Below, in pieces: positions 41,025 to 49,017 of a stretch of DNA of 64,000 nucleotides. The position numbers were made by a program, and so were the translations under genes. Within the stretch, counting starts at the first letter, position 1. Every line of letters begins with the position of its first letter. Origin of the DNA: Pseudoduganella lurida (GTDB lineage: Bacteria > Pseudomonadota > Gammaproteobacteria > Burkholderiales > Burkholderiaceae_D); the NCBI RefSeq assembly GCF_007830455.1, contig NZ_VLLB01000012.1, forward strand, positions 1-64,000. Direction: 5' to 3'. A model generated the notes under the pieces. That model ran no database searches, was not told the DNA's origin, and saw only the letters and a list, made by a program, of their open reading frames with translations.

Positions 41025-43862
41025 TCAGGCGGCTTTTGCGGTGTCGGCCGGATCGTCCTTGCGCCGCTGCAGCACGAAGATCGGCTGGGCCCACTGCGTG
41101 TCCTTCTTCTTCTTGCTCGTGATGAGCGTGAGTTCGGAAGGATCGTAGACGTCCGTGTTGTGCGTCAGCGGCGTCGTCATCAGGTACTGGGCATCGGTGT
41201 TCTTCAGGAACTCGCCGACCAGCTGGATGTTGCGGATGTCCAGGTGGGCAAACGGTTCGTCGATGAACACGAAGCCGCCCGAACCTTCGTCGGACTTCAG
41301 CAGGCCGATCAGCAGCACCAGCGACTTCATCACCTGCTGGCCGCCGGAGGCTTCGCCGTCGTTCATGCCGATCACGCCCTTGCCGTCGAACTTGAAGCGC
41401 ACGTGCAGGCCGGCCTGGGCCAGCAGCAGGTCGTCGTTCTCCAGCTTCACGGGGTCGGCATGGACCTCGATCTTGGCCAGTTCGCCCAGCTCCTTGATGT
41501 TCTTGGTGTACTGCTTGATCGTGTAGCGCAGCCGCTCGATGTAGGCGCCGCGGGCGTTCCCCGTCGCTTCGATCGCGCGGTTGTTCTGGTAGCGGCGTTC
41601 CTCCGTTTCCGATTTGCGGGACGACAGCTGCTCGCTCAGGCGCCCGTACTGGTCGATCACGGTGGCATCGAGCTCCCAGTCGTCGCGCGCCAGGCTGGCC
41701 TGCAGGCTGGCGATGCGCAGGTCCACCTGGTGCGCATTGTGGTGCTGCGCCACGAGGGCCTGCCGGCGCGCCGGACGGCGCCAGCCGGCCGGCAGGTGCT
41801 TCCATTGGCGGCGCAGTGCCAGCAGTGCACGGGCGTGGTCGGAGCGCTGGTCGAGCATGCGCTTGTAGTTCAGGCGCATGCCGGCTTCCGCTTCCGAGAG
41901 CGCCATGCGCGCGCCGTTCCACGCGCCGTCGGCACGCGTGCGCGCCACCGTGGCGTTCTTCATCAGGCCCTGCAGCTCGCCCAGGCGGGAACCCACTTCC
42001 AGGCGTTCCGAACGCAGCGGCACGGCGGTACGCGCCGCCTCGTCGAATTCATCGGCACGGGCGGACAGCTCCTTCACCGCATCCACGCCGGCCACGCGGG
42101 CCTTCAGCGCGCTGGTCTCGGCGGCCAGCTTGCTGATCTGCAGCGTGAACTTGTCTTCTTCCGCTTCCAGCGCCGGCAGGTTGCGCGCGATGGCTTCCTG
42201 GCGCTGCGTGCGGCCGGCCGAACCGAAGCGGTAGCGCGACACTTCCACGAACAGCGAGCGGCCGCCGCGGCGTTCCTTGTGGTACGCGTCCGGCGTGATC
42301 CATTCCTCGATGTTGCCGAGCTTCGCGCCCTCTTCCACCGAATCGACGCGCGTGATGCGCGACAGCTGCTCGATCAGCCATTCCGGGGCCCGCGCGGAAA
42401 ACCGCACGACCGACAGCAGGCTGGCGTTCTTCGGCTCGTGCGCCTTCACGCATTCCGGCACGATGAAGTGACGGTAGCGCTCCTTCTCGGCCAGGCGATA
42501 CGCGGCGGAGGCGTCAGACGCGTTCTCCAGCAGCACCACGGACGCGTAACCACCCAGTACGCCTTCCACGGCGCCCTGCCACTTCGGATCCGTGACCTCG
42601 ACGATATCGGACAGCATGGCGTGCGGGATGTTCGCATCGCGCAGCACGCGGCGCATCTGGCGCACATTGTCCGGCTCCGGCATTGCCGTCTTGCCCTGCA
42701 GCGCGGCGATGGTGGCCTTGTCGGCCGCGATGCGCGACGACACGGCGTCACGCGACGCGCGCAGCTTGCCCAGCTCCGCTTCCTTCGCTTCCAGCTGGAC
42801 GGCGATGTCGGCCACGTCGGCGCCGGCTTCGCTGGCCATCTTCTGCAGGCGCGACTTCTGTTCGATCAGGCTGTCCAGCGGCTTGATCTTGGCGTTCAGC
42901 GCGGACAGGCGGTTCTGCAGGACCGTCGACTCCTGTTCCAGCAGCGTTTCCTGCTGCTGCGCATCCTGCAGCAGCGCCGCGTGGCGTTCCACCTCGCGGC
43001 GGCGGTCGGCGATCACCTGGTCCACCTGCGACAGGGGCTTCTTCGACTCGCGCAGCTGGCGGCCGATGTTGTTGGCCTTCTCGCGCGCCTCGTGGTATTC
43101 CAGCGACGGCAGCACTTCTTCCTGCAGGTTGCGGCGTTCCTTGTGCAGGGTTTCCCACTGGTGGTAGTTGGCCACGCGCAGGCGCAGCCCTTCCAGGTTG
43201 GCGCGCGAGCCGTCCAGCTCCGCCTCGAAGCGCTTCAGCTCTTCTTCCGTGTCGCGCTGGTGGCGCTTCGCCTCGTCGTACGCGTCCAGCACTTCCTTGT
43301 CGCCGAACACCTGGAACACCAGGTCCAGCAGCTGGCGCGGCGCGTATTCGCACAGCTTGTCCGTTTCGCCCTGCTCAAGGGCCAGAACTTTCGCCATCGC
43401 CGGCGACAGGCCCGCATTGGCAAGGCGTTTGCGGTAGTTCTCGACACCGAGCCAGTCGTTGGCATCGGTGACTTCCTCGATCTCGACATTCCCGGGGCGC
43501 ATCAGGTACTGGCGCTTCCAGTCGCCGCCGTTCTTCTGGATCTGGCAGAACAGCGTGACTTCGTCCTCGGCAAAGAAGCCGCTGGAGCGGAACGGCCGGT
43601 TCGACAGCTGCCGGCCCACGGCGCTGTTGTCGACGACGGCGCGCAGCCAGGCGCTCTGCTGCCCGGAGTGGCGCGCGTAGTGTTTATAGGTGCGCCCCAT
43701 CGAGCAGTCCAGGCCGAACAGCGTGCGCAGCGCGTCGAGCAGCGTGGTCTTGCCGGACCCGTTCTGGCCGGCGATCGTGATGATCTTGGCGTCCAGGGGA
43801 ATGTTCTTGATGCGCTGCCAGTAGTCCCAGTGGACCAGCTCCAGCGATTTGATGTGAAACAT
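41025..43862 (-). CDS. mksB: SMC-type ATPase of a MukB/MksB-like condensin
   Basis: The 945-residue protein has the SMC layout: Walker A GQNGSGKTT (32-40), a coiled coil (about 230-390), a hinge-like segment (about 400-500, with LSDIVEVTDPKWQGAVEGVLGG), a second coiled coil, then the signature EASGGQQVMKSLVLL and Walker B GFVFIDEPFAHLD near the C-terminus. The N-terminal MFHIKSLELVHWDYWQRI resembles JetC/MksB proteins. Length is close to MksB (about 950) and far below MukB. It would use ATP to fold or extrude DNA. It is the last gene after the kleisin and small-subunit genes, with a 3-base gap. Confidence 0.88.
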   Translation of the reverse strand: MFHIKSLELVHWDYWQRIKNIPLDAKIITIAGQNGSGKTTLLDALRTLFGLDCSMGRTYKHYARHSGQQSAWLRAVVDNSAVGRQLSNRPFRSSGFFAEDEVTLFCQIQKNGGDWKRQYLMRPGNVEIEEVTDANDWLGVENYRKRLANAGLSPAMAKVLALEQGETDKLCEYAPRQLLDLVFQVFGDKEVLDAYDEAKRHQRDTEEELKRFEAELDGSRANLEGLRLRVANYHQWETLHKERRNLQEEVLPSLEYHEAREKANNIGRQLRESKKPLSQVDQVIADRRREVERHAALLQDAQQQETLLEQESTVLQNRLSALNAKIKPLDSLIEQKSRLQKMASEAGADVADIAVQLEAKEAELGKLRASRDAVSSRIAADKATIAALQGKTAMPEPDNVRQMRRVLRDANIPHAMLSDIVEVTDPKWQGAVEGVLGGYASVVLLENASDASAAYRLAEKERYRHFIVPECVKAHEPKNASLLSVVRFSARAPEWLIEQLSRITRVDSVEEGAKLGNIEEWITPDAYHKERRGGRSLFVEVSRYRFGSAGRTQRQEAIARNLPALEAEEDKFTLQISKLAAETSALKARVAGVDAVKELSARADEFDEAARTAVPLRSERLEVGSRLGELQGLMKNATVARTRADGAWNGARMALSEAEAGMRLNYKRMLDQRSDHARALLALRRQWKHLPAGWRRPARRQALVAQHHNAHQVDLRIASLQASLARDDWELDATVIDQYGRLSEQLSSRKSETEERRYQNNRAIEATGNARGAYIERLRYTIKQYTKNIKELGELAKIEVHADPVKLENDDLLLAQAGLHVRFKFDGKGVIGMNDGEASGGQQVMKSLVLLIGLLKSDEGSGGFVFIDEPFAHLDIRNIQLVGEFLKNTDAQYLMTTPLTHNTDVYDPSELTLITSKKKKDTQWAQPIFVLQRRKDDPADTAKAA

Positions 43863-43865
43863 GGA

Positions 43866-44654
43866 TCAGCTCCGGTTTTCTGGTTCGTCGGCGGCGGTGT
43901 CGTCGTTCGACGATGCGGCGGCGGTGGCATCGCGGATCGCGGCGGCCACTTCGTCTTCCGCCGCCTCCACCGCGGCTTCCGCTTCATGCGCGGCGGCCAG
44001 CACGGCGCGGGGAATGTGCACCACCTGGGCCGGCGCGCGCTTGAACACTTCGGCCAGCGCGCCGTTGATGATGCGTTCCTTCAGCAGGTCCGTGTCCATC
44101 AGCAGGTCCAGCAGCGGGCCTTCGACGAGGATGTCGCCGCGGCGTTCGATGAAGCCCAGCTTCGACAGGATGCCCAGGTTCATGTCCATGCGCGTCTTCT
44201 TGCCCAGCTTGTCGCCGAAGTCGGCCAGCAACGCCTTGTACGGGATGCCGATCGACGTGTCTTCCGCGCGCGGCACGGGCTTCTCGTTGCCGAACATGTC
44301 GTCCTGGTCGTCGTCCGCATGCTGGTGGGTTTCCTGCCGCTCGCGCTTGGGCAGGATGATCAGCGCCCACAGCACGACCAGCAGCGCCACGCCGTCGCGG
44401 GCCAGGCCGAAGTTATTGTTCTGCCACGTGTCGCGCGCGCCGAAGATCTTCGGCTCGATGGCACGGTGCAGCGCCAGCGTGACGTGGTCCGCATACACGT
44501 TGTCGAGCAGCTTCAGGCCGGTGGCCAGCAGCCGCGCATCGACCTCCTGGCGGAACAGTTCGTCGGACAGCGCGCGCTTCACGAGCTTGTCGTCGCGGCG
44601 CAGCGTCTGGTGCGTCAGCAGGCGCGCGATCAGGATCTGGGAATCATCATTCAT
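43866..44654 (-). CDS. mksE: MksE/JetB-like small condensin subunit (DUF4194-like)
   Basis: The 262-residue protein starts MNDDSQILIARLLTHQTLRRDDKLVKRAL. A middle segment (about 75-205) has winged-helix character (ALLADFGDKLGKKTRMDMNLGILSKLGFIERRGDIL), as in MukE/MksE/JetB. The C-terminal 45 residues are an Ala/Glu-rich tail. It would bridge the kleisin and modulate the SMC ATPase. The ATG at 44654 lies four bases after the kleisin stop. Confidence 0.8.
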   Translation of the reverse strand: MNDDSQILIARLLTHQTLRRDDKLVKRALSDELFRQEVDARLLATGLKLLDNVYADHVTLALHRAIEPKIFGARDTWQNNNFGLARDGVALLVVLWALIILPKRERQETHQHADDDQDDMFGNEKPVPRAEDTSIGIPYKALLADFGDKLGKKTRMDMNLGILSKLGFIERRGDILVEGPLLDLLMDTDLLKERIINGALAEVFKRAPAQVVHIPRAVLAAAHEAEAAVEAAEDEVAAAIRDATAAASSNDDTAADEPENRS

Positions 44655-44658
44655 CGGG

Positions 44659-46074
44659 TCAATTCTCTTCCTTGCCGCTTTCGGTCGAATCGGGGGATGG
44701 CGGGGGCGGTGCAAACAGCGACAGGCTGGCCAGCGACATCGCGGCCACCTCCATGTCGTCCAGCTGCACCATCATGTCGGTGGGCGCGAACTGCAGCGGC
44801 AGGCGCGCCAGGTCGGCCGTCGCGCCCTGCAGGCTTGCTTCTCCCTCATCACCCAGCAGGGGCAGCATCGAGGCGCGGTAGGATGCGACCGCGAAGCTGG
44901 CCGGCAGCAGCGCCTCGTGCACCTTGATGTCGCGCGGCGACTCGTCGGCGATGCTGGGGAAGTTGTTCAGCGTGGCGAAGTCGGACAGGCGGGTCAGCCA
45001 GTCGTCCAGCTCGCGCTGCATCGGGTGGCCTTCGTCCATCGTCAGCGGCGCGTTCTCGCCGGACGGCAGGCCGCCCACGGCGCTGGCCACGCGTTCGGTC
45101 AGCAGCTCCGTCTCGGCCACGTCGATCATCTCGGCCGGCGTGATGAACAGGGGTTTCACGGGCTGCTCGATGGCGTCTTCCGCCAGCGAAGCCAGGTCGC
45201 TGTGGGCCAGCAGCCAGCGCTTGATGTCGGTGGTCGACAGGCCGGACTGGCCCAGGTGCACGCGCTGCCGTTCGATCTGGTTCAGCGCGCGCGAGAACAT
45301 GCCCTGCATGTTCAGCAGCGAACTCTGGGCGCGGCCGATGGCCTGCGCGGCACGCTGGGTGGCCGCATCGGCATTCTCGTCGCTGGTGATGGCGCGCAGG
45401 ATCTCCGAGCCCTTCTCGACCCAGTCGCACGCCGTGTGCCATTTTTCCTGCGACTCGCGCAGGCGGAACTCGGAACCGGAGGCGATCGCGTCGCGGAATT
45501 CCTCCGTCAGGTCGGTCAGGCGGCCCAGCAAATGCTGCAGCTGCTCGACCGTGACGCCGCCCACGGCCTGGGCACCGGCCACCTGCGACAGCAGGAAGCC
45601 CATGCCGGCGTCCTCGTCTTCCTGCTGGCCGAGGCCGAGCAGGCCGTCCAGCGCGGAGAGCACGTTGCGCGCCATCGGCGTGACGCGGTAGACGCCCTGC
45701 TGCGCATCCCAGGCCAGCAGCTGGTTGGTACGCAGGCGCATCAGCACCGTTTCCAGGCTTTCCGGCAGCAGGTAGGCGAGGCGGGTGTTGATGTCCGCTC
45801 GGGAGAAGGCGGTGGACGAGGTGTCGGTCGCCAGCTCGCGCAGCACCAGCAGGCGCACCAGCACGCTGTCGAAGCCGCCGTGGAACAGCGCCGTGAACAC
45901 CTGCAGCAGCGGCTGCGCGCGCTTCAGGTGGAAGACCTGCTCGATCTCGTCGACGGCGACGTGCGGCTGGAAGTGCGCCTGGAGCGAATCGGGATGCAGG
46001 GCATCCTGGGCATCCATGGCATGGTGGTCGGTAGCCGAGGCTGCGCTGGCTGTCGCGTTCGAAGAATGACTCAT
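44659..46074 (-). CDS. mksF: MksF/JetA-like kleisin subunit
   Basis: The 471-residue protein lies first in the operon. After a disordered N-terminus (1-38), residues 39-150 look like a winged-helix domain (FSRADINTRLAYLLPESLETVLMRLRTNQLLAWD). A long helical middle (about 180-260) precedes a C-terminal part (about 270-440) and an acidic tail. This fits MukF/MksF/JetA kleisins, which close the SMC ring. A GGAGCG site precedes the ATG at 46074. Family sequence similarity is low in general, so the call leans on context with the SMC. Confidence 0.78.
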   Translation of the reverse strand: MSHSSNATASAASATDHHAMDAQDALHPDSLQAHFQPHVAVDEIEQVFHLKRAQPLLQVFTALFHGGFDSVLVRLLVLRELATDTSSTAFSRADINTRLAYLLPESLETVLMRLRTNQLLAWDAQQGVYRVTPMARNVLSALDGLLGLGQQEDEDAGMGFLLSQVAGAQAVGGVTVEQLQHLLGRLTDLTEEFRDAIASGSEFRLRESQEKWHTACDWVEKGSEILRAITSDENADAATQRAAQAIGRAQSSLLNMQGMFSRALNQIERQRVHLGQSGLSTTDIKRWLLAHSDLASLAEDAIEQPVKPLFITPAEMIDVAETELLTERVASAVGGLPSGENAPLTMDEGHPMQRELDDWLTRLSDFATLNNFPSIADESPRDIKVHEALLPASFAVASYRASMLPLLGDEGEASLQGATADLARLPLQFAPTDMMVQLDDMEVAAMSLASLSLFAPPPPSPDSTESGKEEN

Positions 46075-46169
46075 TGCGCTCCGGGTAACTGGCGTCCTGA
46101 TGCAAAGCTGACAAGGCTCGTGGACTCAGGCGGGGGCGTCAGTATACCAGTTCGGGGCGTGGCTTCGGA

Positions 46170-46229
46170 AACCGGGGACAGACCCCTGTTTTGAAGAAAT
46201 TTCCTGAAAACAGGGGTCTGTCCCCGGTT
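46170..46229. repeat. 60-bp inverted repeat of GGGGACAGACCCC type
   Basis: Two perfectly complementary 23-base arms (AACCGGGGACAGACCCCTGT...) enclose a linker GAAGAAATTTCCTG related to that at 26.9 kb. It overlaps the stop codon of the DUF3108 gene at 46228 and lies upstream of the kleisin gene; it can act as terminator for the DUF3108 gene. Confidence 0.85.
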
Positions 46230-46980
46230 ATTTTTTGCTGATCTTCTCGAGCAGCTGCTCGAACGAGTCGCCGTCATCTTCCGTAAACACCAGCCGCACG
46301 GGATACCACTCCTGCGACGGCGCCAGCCACAGGTCGACGCGCTGGCCCTTGTCCTTCTTCGGTGGCGCCTTGGTGAAGTGGAGGGCCTTCAGTTCGCCCA
46401 GGCCGGTGCGGATGGTTTCGGTGCCGACCACCTTGAAGGTCCACGTGTCGGCGCCCCGGCGGCCAGCCACGAACAGCTTCCATTCGGAGCCGGCCGTGAA
46501 CCTGTCCGGCGCGGCGCGGGCCAGGGCGGCCAGCTGCCAGGCGGCGCTGCTGCGGTCCTGCTCGCCGCCCCTCAGGGGTGCGGTGTCGTCGCTGTCGGCG
46601 AACGCGATGGTCTTCGTGTCGCGCCTGAACGTGGTGGTGCTGGCGCCCTTGCGGAGGCGCTTTTCGTAGTACGTATCCGGCGCCAGGCCGTAGGCATCCA
46701 CCGCGCCTTCGCTGCGGTACTCCAGCACCTTGCCGAACAGGCCGGAGCGGGCTTCCGTCACCAGCAGGTATTTGCCGCCGCCCTGCTGCCACGTGATTAC
46801 GCCATTGCCGGTCAGTGGAATGCCGTGGTTATTGGCCTTCACGGTGTACGTGAGTTCCGCCGAGGGCGGCAGCTCGAACGGGCGCTTGACGCTCGGGTGG
46901 TCGTCCTGCGCGGCAGCCAGCGGTGCCAGCGGAAGCAGTGCGGCCAGCGCCAGGGCGCCCAGGGTGTACTTCTTCTTCAT
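46228..46980 (-). CDS. DUF3108 family exported protein (copy 1)
   Basis: The 250-residue protein has a signal peptide (residues 1-24, LAPLAAAQ) and a DUF3108 domain. Its pattern includes PPSAELTYTVKANNHGIPLTG, RSEGAVDAYGLAPDTYYEKRL and DLWLAPSQEWYPVRLVF. These periplasmic proteins are of unknown function. The gene follows a second DUF3108 gene with 71 bases between, so they are probably co-transcribed. Its stop lies in a palindromic repeat. Confidence 0.88.
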   Translation of the reverse strand: MKKKYTLGALALAALLPLAPLAAAQDDHPSVKRPFELPPSAELTYTVKANNHGIPLTGNGVITWQQGGGKYLLVTEARSGLFGKVLEYRSEGAVDAYGLAPDTYYEKRLRKGASTTTFRRDTKTIAFADSDDTAPLRGGEQDRSSAAWQLAALARAAPDRFTAGSEWKLFVAGRRGADTWTFKVVGTETIRTGLGELKALHFTKAPPKKDKGQRVDLWLAPSQEWYPVRLVFTEDDGDSFEQLLEKISKK

Positions 46981-47003
46981 CGATGTGCTTTCGTTGGAAT
47001 CAG

Positions 47004-47055
47004 TGCAGGTGCTTATTGCAGATGATTATTGCAAATGATTAGTGCAGGTGATCAA
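47004..47055. repeat. 13-bp tandem repeat (four units) at a gene end
   Basis: Units TGCAGGTGCTTAT, TGCAGATGATTAT, TGCAAATGATTAG and TGCAGGTGATCAA follow head to tail, then a partial fifth. On the minus strand, each unit carries a stop codon (TGA or TAA) directly after CAA, CAC or CAT. The first is the real stop of the gene at 47052-48188. Since 13 is not a multiple of three, stops fall in all frames. Confidence 0.8.
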
Positions 47056-48188
47056 TGCAAGATCGTCGTGACGGTCTGCGTGGTGACGGCGCCATTGCCT
47101 TCCGTATTGCGGATCTGGACCGGATACCAGTCCAGGCTGGGCGCCAGCCAGATATCGAGCCGCGCGTTGTAGCTGCCCGGCCGCGGCGGCCGCGCCAGCC
47201 GCCACGTGACGAGCCGGCCCATCTTCGTTTCCAGTTCCTCTTCGCCCACCAGCTGGAAGCGGTACACGGTGGCGCCGCGGTCCTCGCCCACCTGGATGTC
47301 GATGTCGCCGGCGAACTGGTTGACGTCGCCCCGGCCGATGGCGGCCAGCTGGAACGGCACCGTGGCCTTGTCCTGCGCGCCCGGTGCCAGCGGCGCGCTG
47401 GCCGTGCTGGCCGAGAACGTGATGCGCTTGCCGTCGTGGTCGAAATGCGTGGCCGTCATCGACCGGCTGCGCCGCTTCTCCGTCGTCTTCACGGGCGCGA
47501 TGCCGGCATCGTCGATGGTGCCCTCGCTCGTGAGATTGAGCAGGTCGACCCGCGCCACCAGCATGCTGATGCCCACATCCAGGCCAACCTGGTAGGTACC
47601 GCCACCCACCTGCCAGCGCATGTCCGCCACGCCGTTCCATTTGGTGCCGTTCGCATCGGTGCGCTTCACTTCCAGCTCGAAGCGGGCCGATGGCGGCGGA
47701 TTGACGCGGAAGCGCCGCCCGGCGGGCAGCGCCGATTCTACCGCCGGCGGCTGCGGCGCGGCGCCGGCTTGCGGCGGCGGTGGCGTCACTGCGGGTGCCG
47801 GCGGCGTGGCGACGACCTGCGGCGCCGGTGCCGGCGCGGGCTCGGCGAGCGCTTCCTCCAGCGGGGCAACGCCCTCTGCGGAGGGCTCGGCGACGGGATC
47901 GGGCGGCGGTGCCGGAGCCGCGGGTGGGGCGTGGCGCGGCGCTCGGCGCACGGGTGCGGCTTTCGGCGCCGGTTCTGCCTGCGCCTGCGCCTGCGCGACG
48001 GGAGGCCGTTCCGGCAGCGCCAGGCGCAGCTGGGCACCCACGGTCATCGGCCGCATCGGCTCCTGCGGCCGCTCCGGCGTGCCCAGGCGGTTGCCCAGCC
48101 AGTCGATCGTCACGTAGTGCAGCGCCAGCGTGGCCGCGCACAGCACCGCCACCCGGCGCTGCCGCGAAAGGAAGGAAACGATCGTCAT
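47052..48188 (-). CDS. DUF3108 family protein with proline-rich linker (copy 2)
   Basis: The 378-residue protein has an N-terminal membrane segment (about 11-28), a long Pro/Ala-rich, TonB-like linker (about 55-155), and a C-terminal DUF3108 domain (about 160-378; ARFELEVKRTDANGTKWNG, LDIWLAPSLDWYPVQI). This makes it an inner-membrane anchored relative of the neighbouring exported copy. The linker could span the periplasm. The pair suggests a membrane and a soluble partner. The function is unknown. Confidence 0.85.
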   Translation of the reverse strand: MTIVSFLSRQRRVAVLCAATLALHYVTIDWLGNRLGTPERPQEPMRPMTVGAQLRLALPERPPVAQAQAQAEPAPKAAPVRRAPRHAPPAAPAPPPDPVAEPSAEGVAPLEEALAEPAPAPAPQVVATPPAPAVTPPPPQAGAAPQPPAVESALPAGRRFRVNPPPSARFELEVKRTDANGTKWNGVADMRWQVGGGTYQVGLDVGISMLVARVDLLNLTSEGTIDDAGIAPVKTTEKRRSRSMTATHFDHDGKRITFSASTASAPLAPGAQDKATVPFQLAAIGRGDVNQFAGDIDIQVGEDRGATVYRFQLVGEEELETKMGRLVTWRLARPPRPGSYNARLDIWLAPSLDWYPVQIRNTEGNGAVTTQTVTTILH

Positions 48189-48347
48189 GCCCGCTAGTGT
48201 AACGGTTCCGACTGCGGGACGCAGCCGTGCGCCGGAGGCGGATTTTGCCGTCAGGCGGCCGTATCTGCTACGCTAGGCGAAGCGGTGCGCCACGCATCCG
48301 GCACAACACGCGCCGCTAGCGCGCCAATACCCACTCAGGAGACAGCC

Positions 48348-49013
48348 ATGAGCACACCACAGATGCCCCCTATTCCCGGTGCCGCCGTGATGACGGATAC
48401 GCTCGATTTCGTCAAGAACCTGTGGGGCAGCATGGGCGTGCCCGGCCTGGCCACGCCCACCCTGTCGGTCGATGAGCTGGACAAGAAGATCGCCGACCTG
48501 AAGGCGGTGGAATCCTGGCTGAACCTGAACACCACCATGCTGCGCAGCAGTATCCAGGCGCTGGAAGTCCAGCGCGGCACGCTCGCCACGCTGAAGTCGA
48601 TGGGCCAGACGCTGGCCGATTCGCTGCAGCAGAAGGCCGACCGGCCGGACAAGTCGCTGTTCGACGCCAATCCGTATGCCGCCGCGTTCTTCCAGCACAT
48701 GGAAGCGGCGCAGGCGGCAGGCAGTACACCACCGAAGCCGCCGGCCGCAAAGCCGGAACCCGTGCCACCCGCCGCGCACGGCCTGCCGAAACCGGACCTG
48801 GCCAGTGCCGCCGCCGCGCAGATGGCCAATCCGGCCGCCTGGTGGAACCTGCTGCAGGAGCAGTTCACGCAGGCCGTGAGCTCGGCGATGGCCACGGACG
48901 GCAAGCCGGGCGGCGCCGCCGCACCGGGCGCGGCCCGGCCGGAAGAAGCGAAAGCGGCAGCGGACCTGCCGCGCAAGCCGGCGGCGCGCAAGCCGTTGCA
49001 GAAGAAGGAGTGA
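48348..49013 (+). CDS. phaM: PhaM-like polyhydroxyalkanoate granule protein
   Basis: The 221-residue protein starts with a segment like PhaM (ALTPHA: MTDTLDFVKNLWGSMGVPG), then a helical part with LDKKIADLKAVESWLNLNTTMLRSSIQALEVQ (about 42-75). The C-terminus is Ala/Pro/Lys-rich (ADLPRKPAARKPLQKKE), similar to the histone-like tail by which PhaM binds DNA. In Cupriavidus necator, PhaM activates PHA synthase and ties granules to the nucleoid. No other PHA gene lies here. A CAGGAGA site precedes the ATG. Confidence 0.8.
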   Translation: MSTPQMPPIPGAAVMTDTLDFVKNLWGSMGVPGLATPTLSVDELDKKIADLKAVESWLNLNTTMLRSSIQALEVQRGTLATLKSMGQTLADSLQQKADRPDKSLFDANPYAAAFFQHMEAAQAAGSTPPKPPAAKPEPVPPAAHGLPKPDLASAAAAQMANPAAWWNLLQEQFTQAVSSAMATDGKPGGAAAPGAARPEEAKAAADLPRKPAARKPLQKKE

Positions 49014-49017
49014 GCGC

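Noticed and set aside
40857-44927. Long plus-strand open frame (about 1356 codons) opposite the condensin genes
   Set aside because: It runs antisense to three well-supported genes, has biased composition and no recognisable domain.
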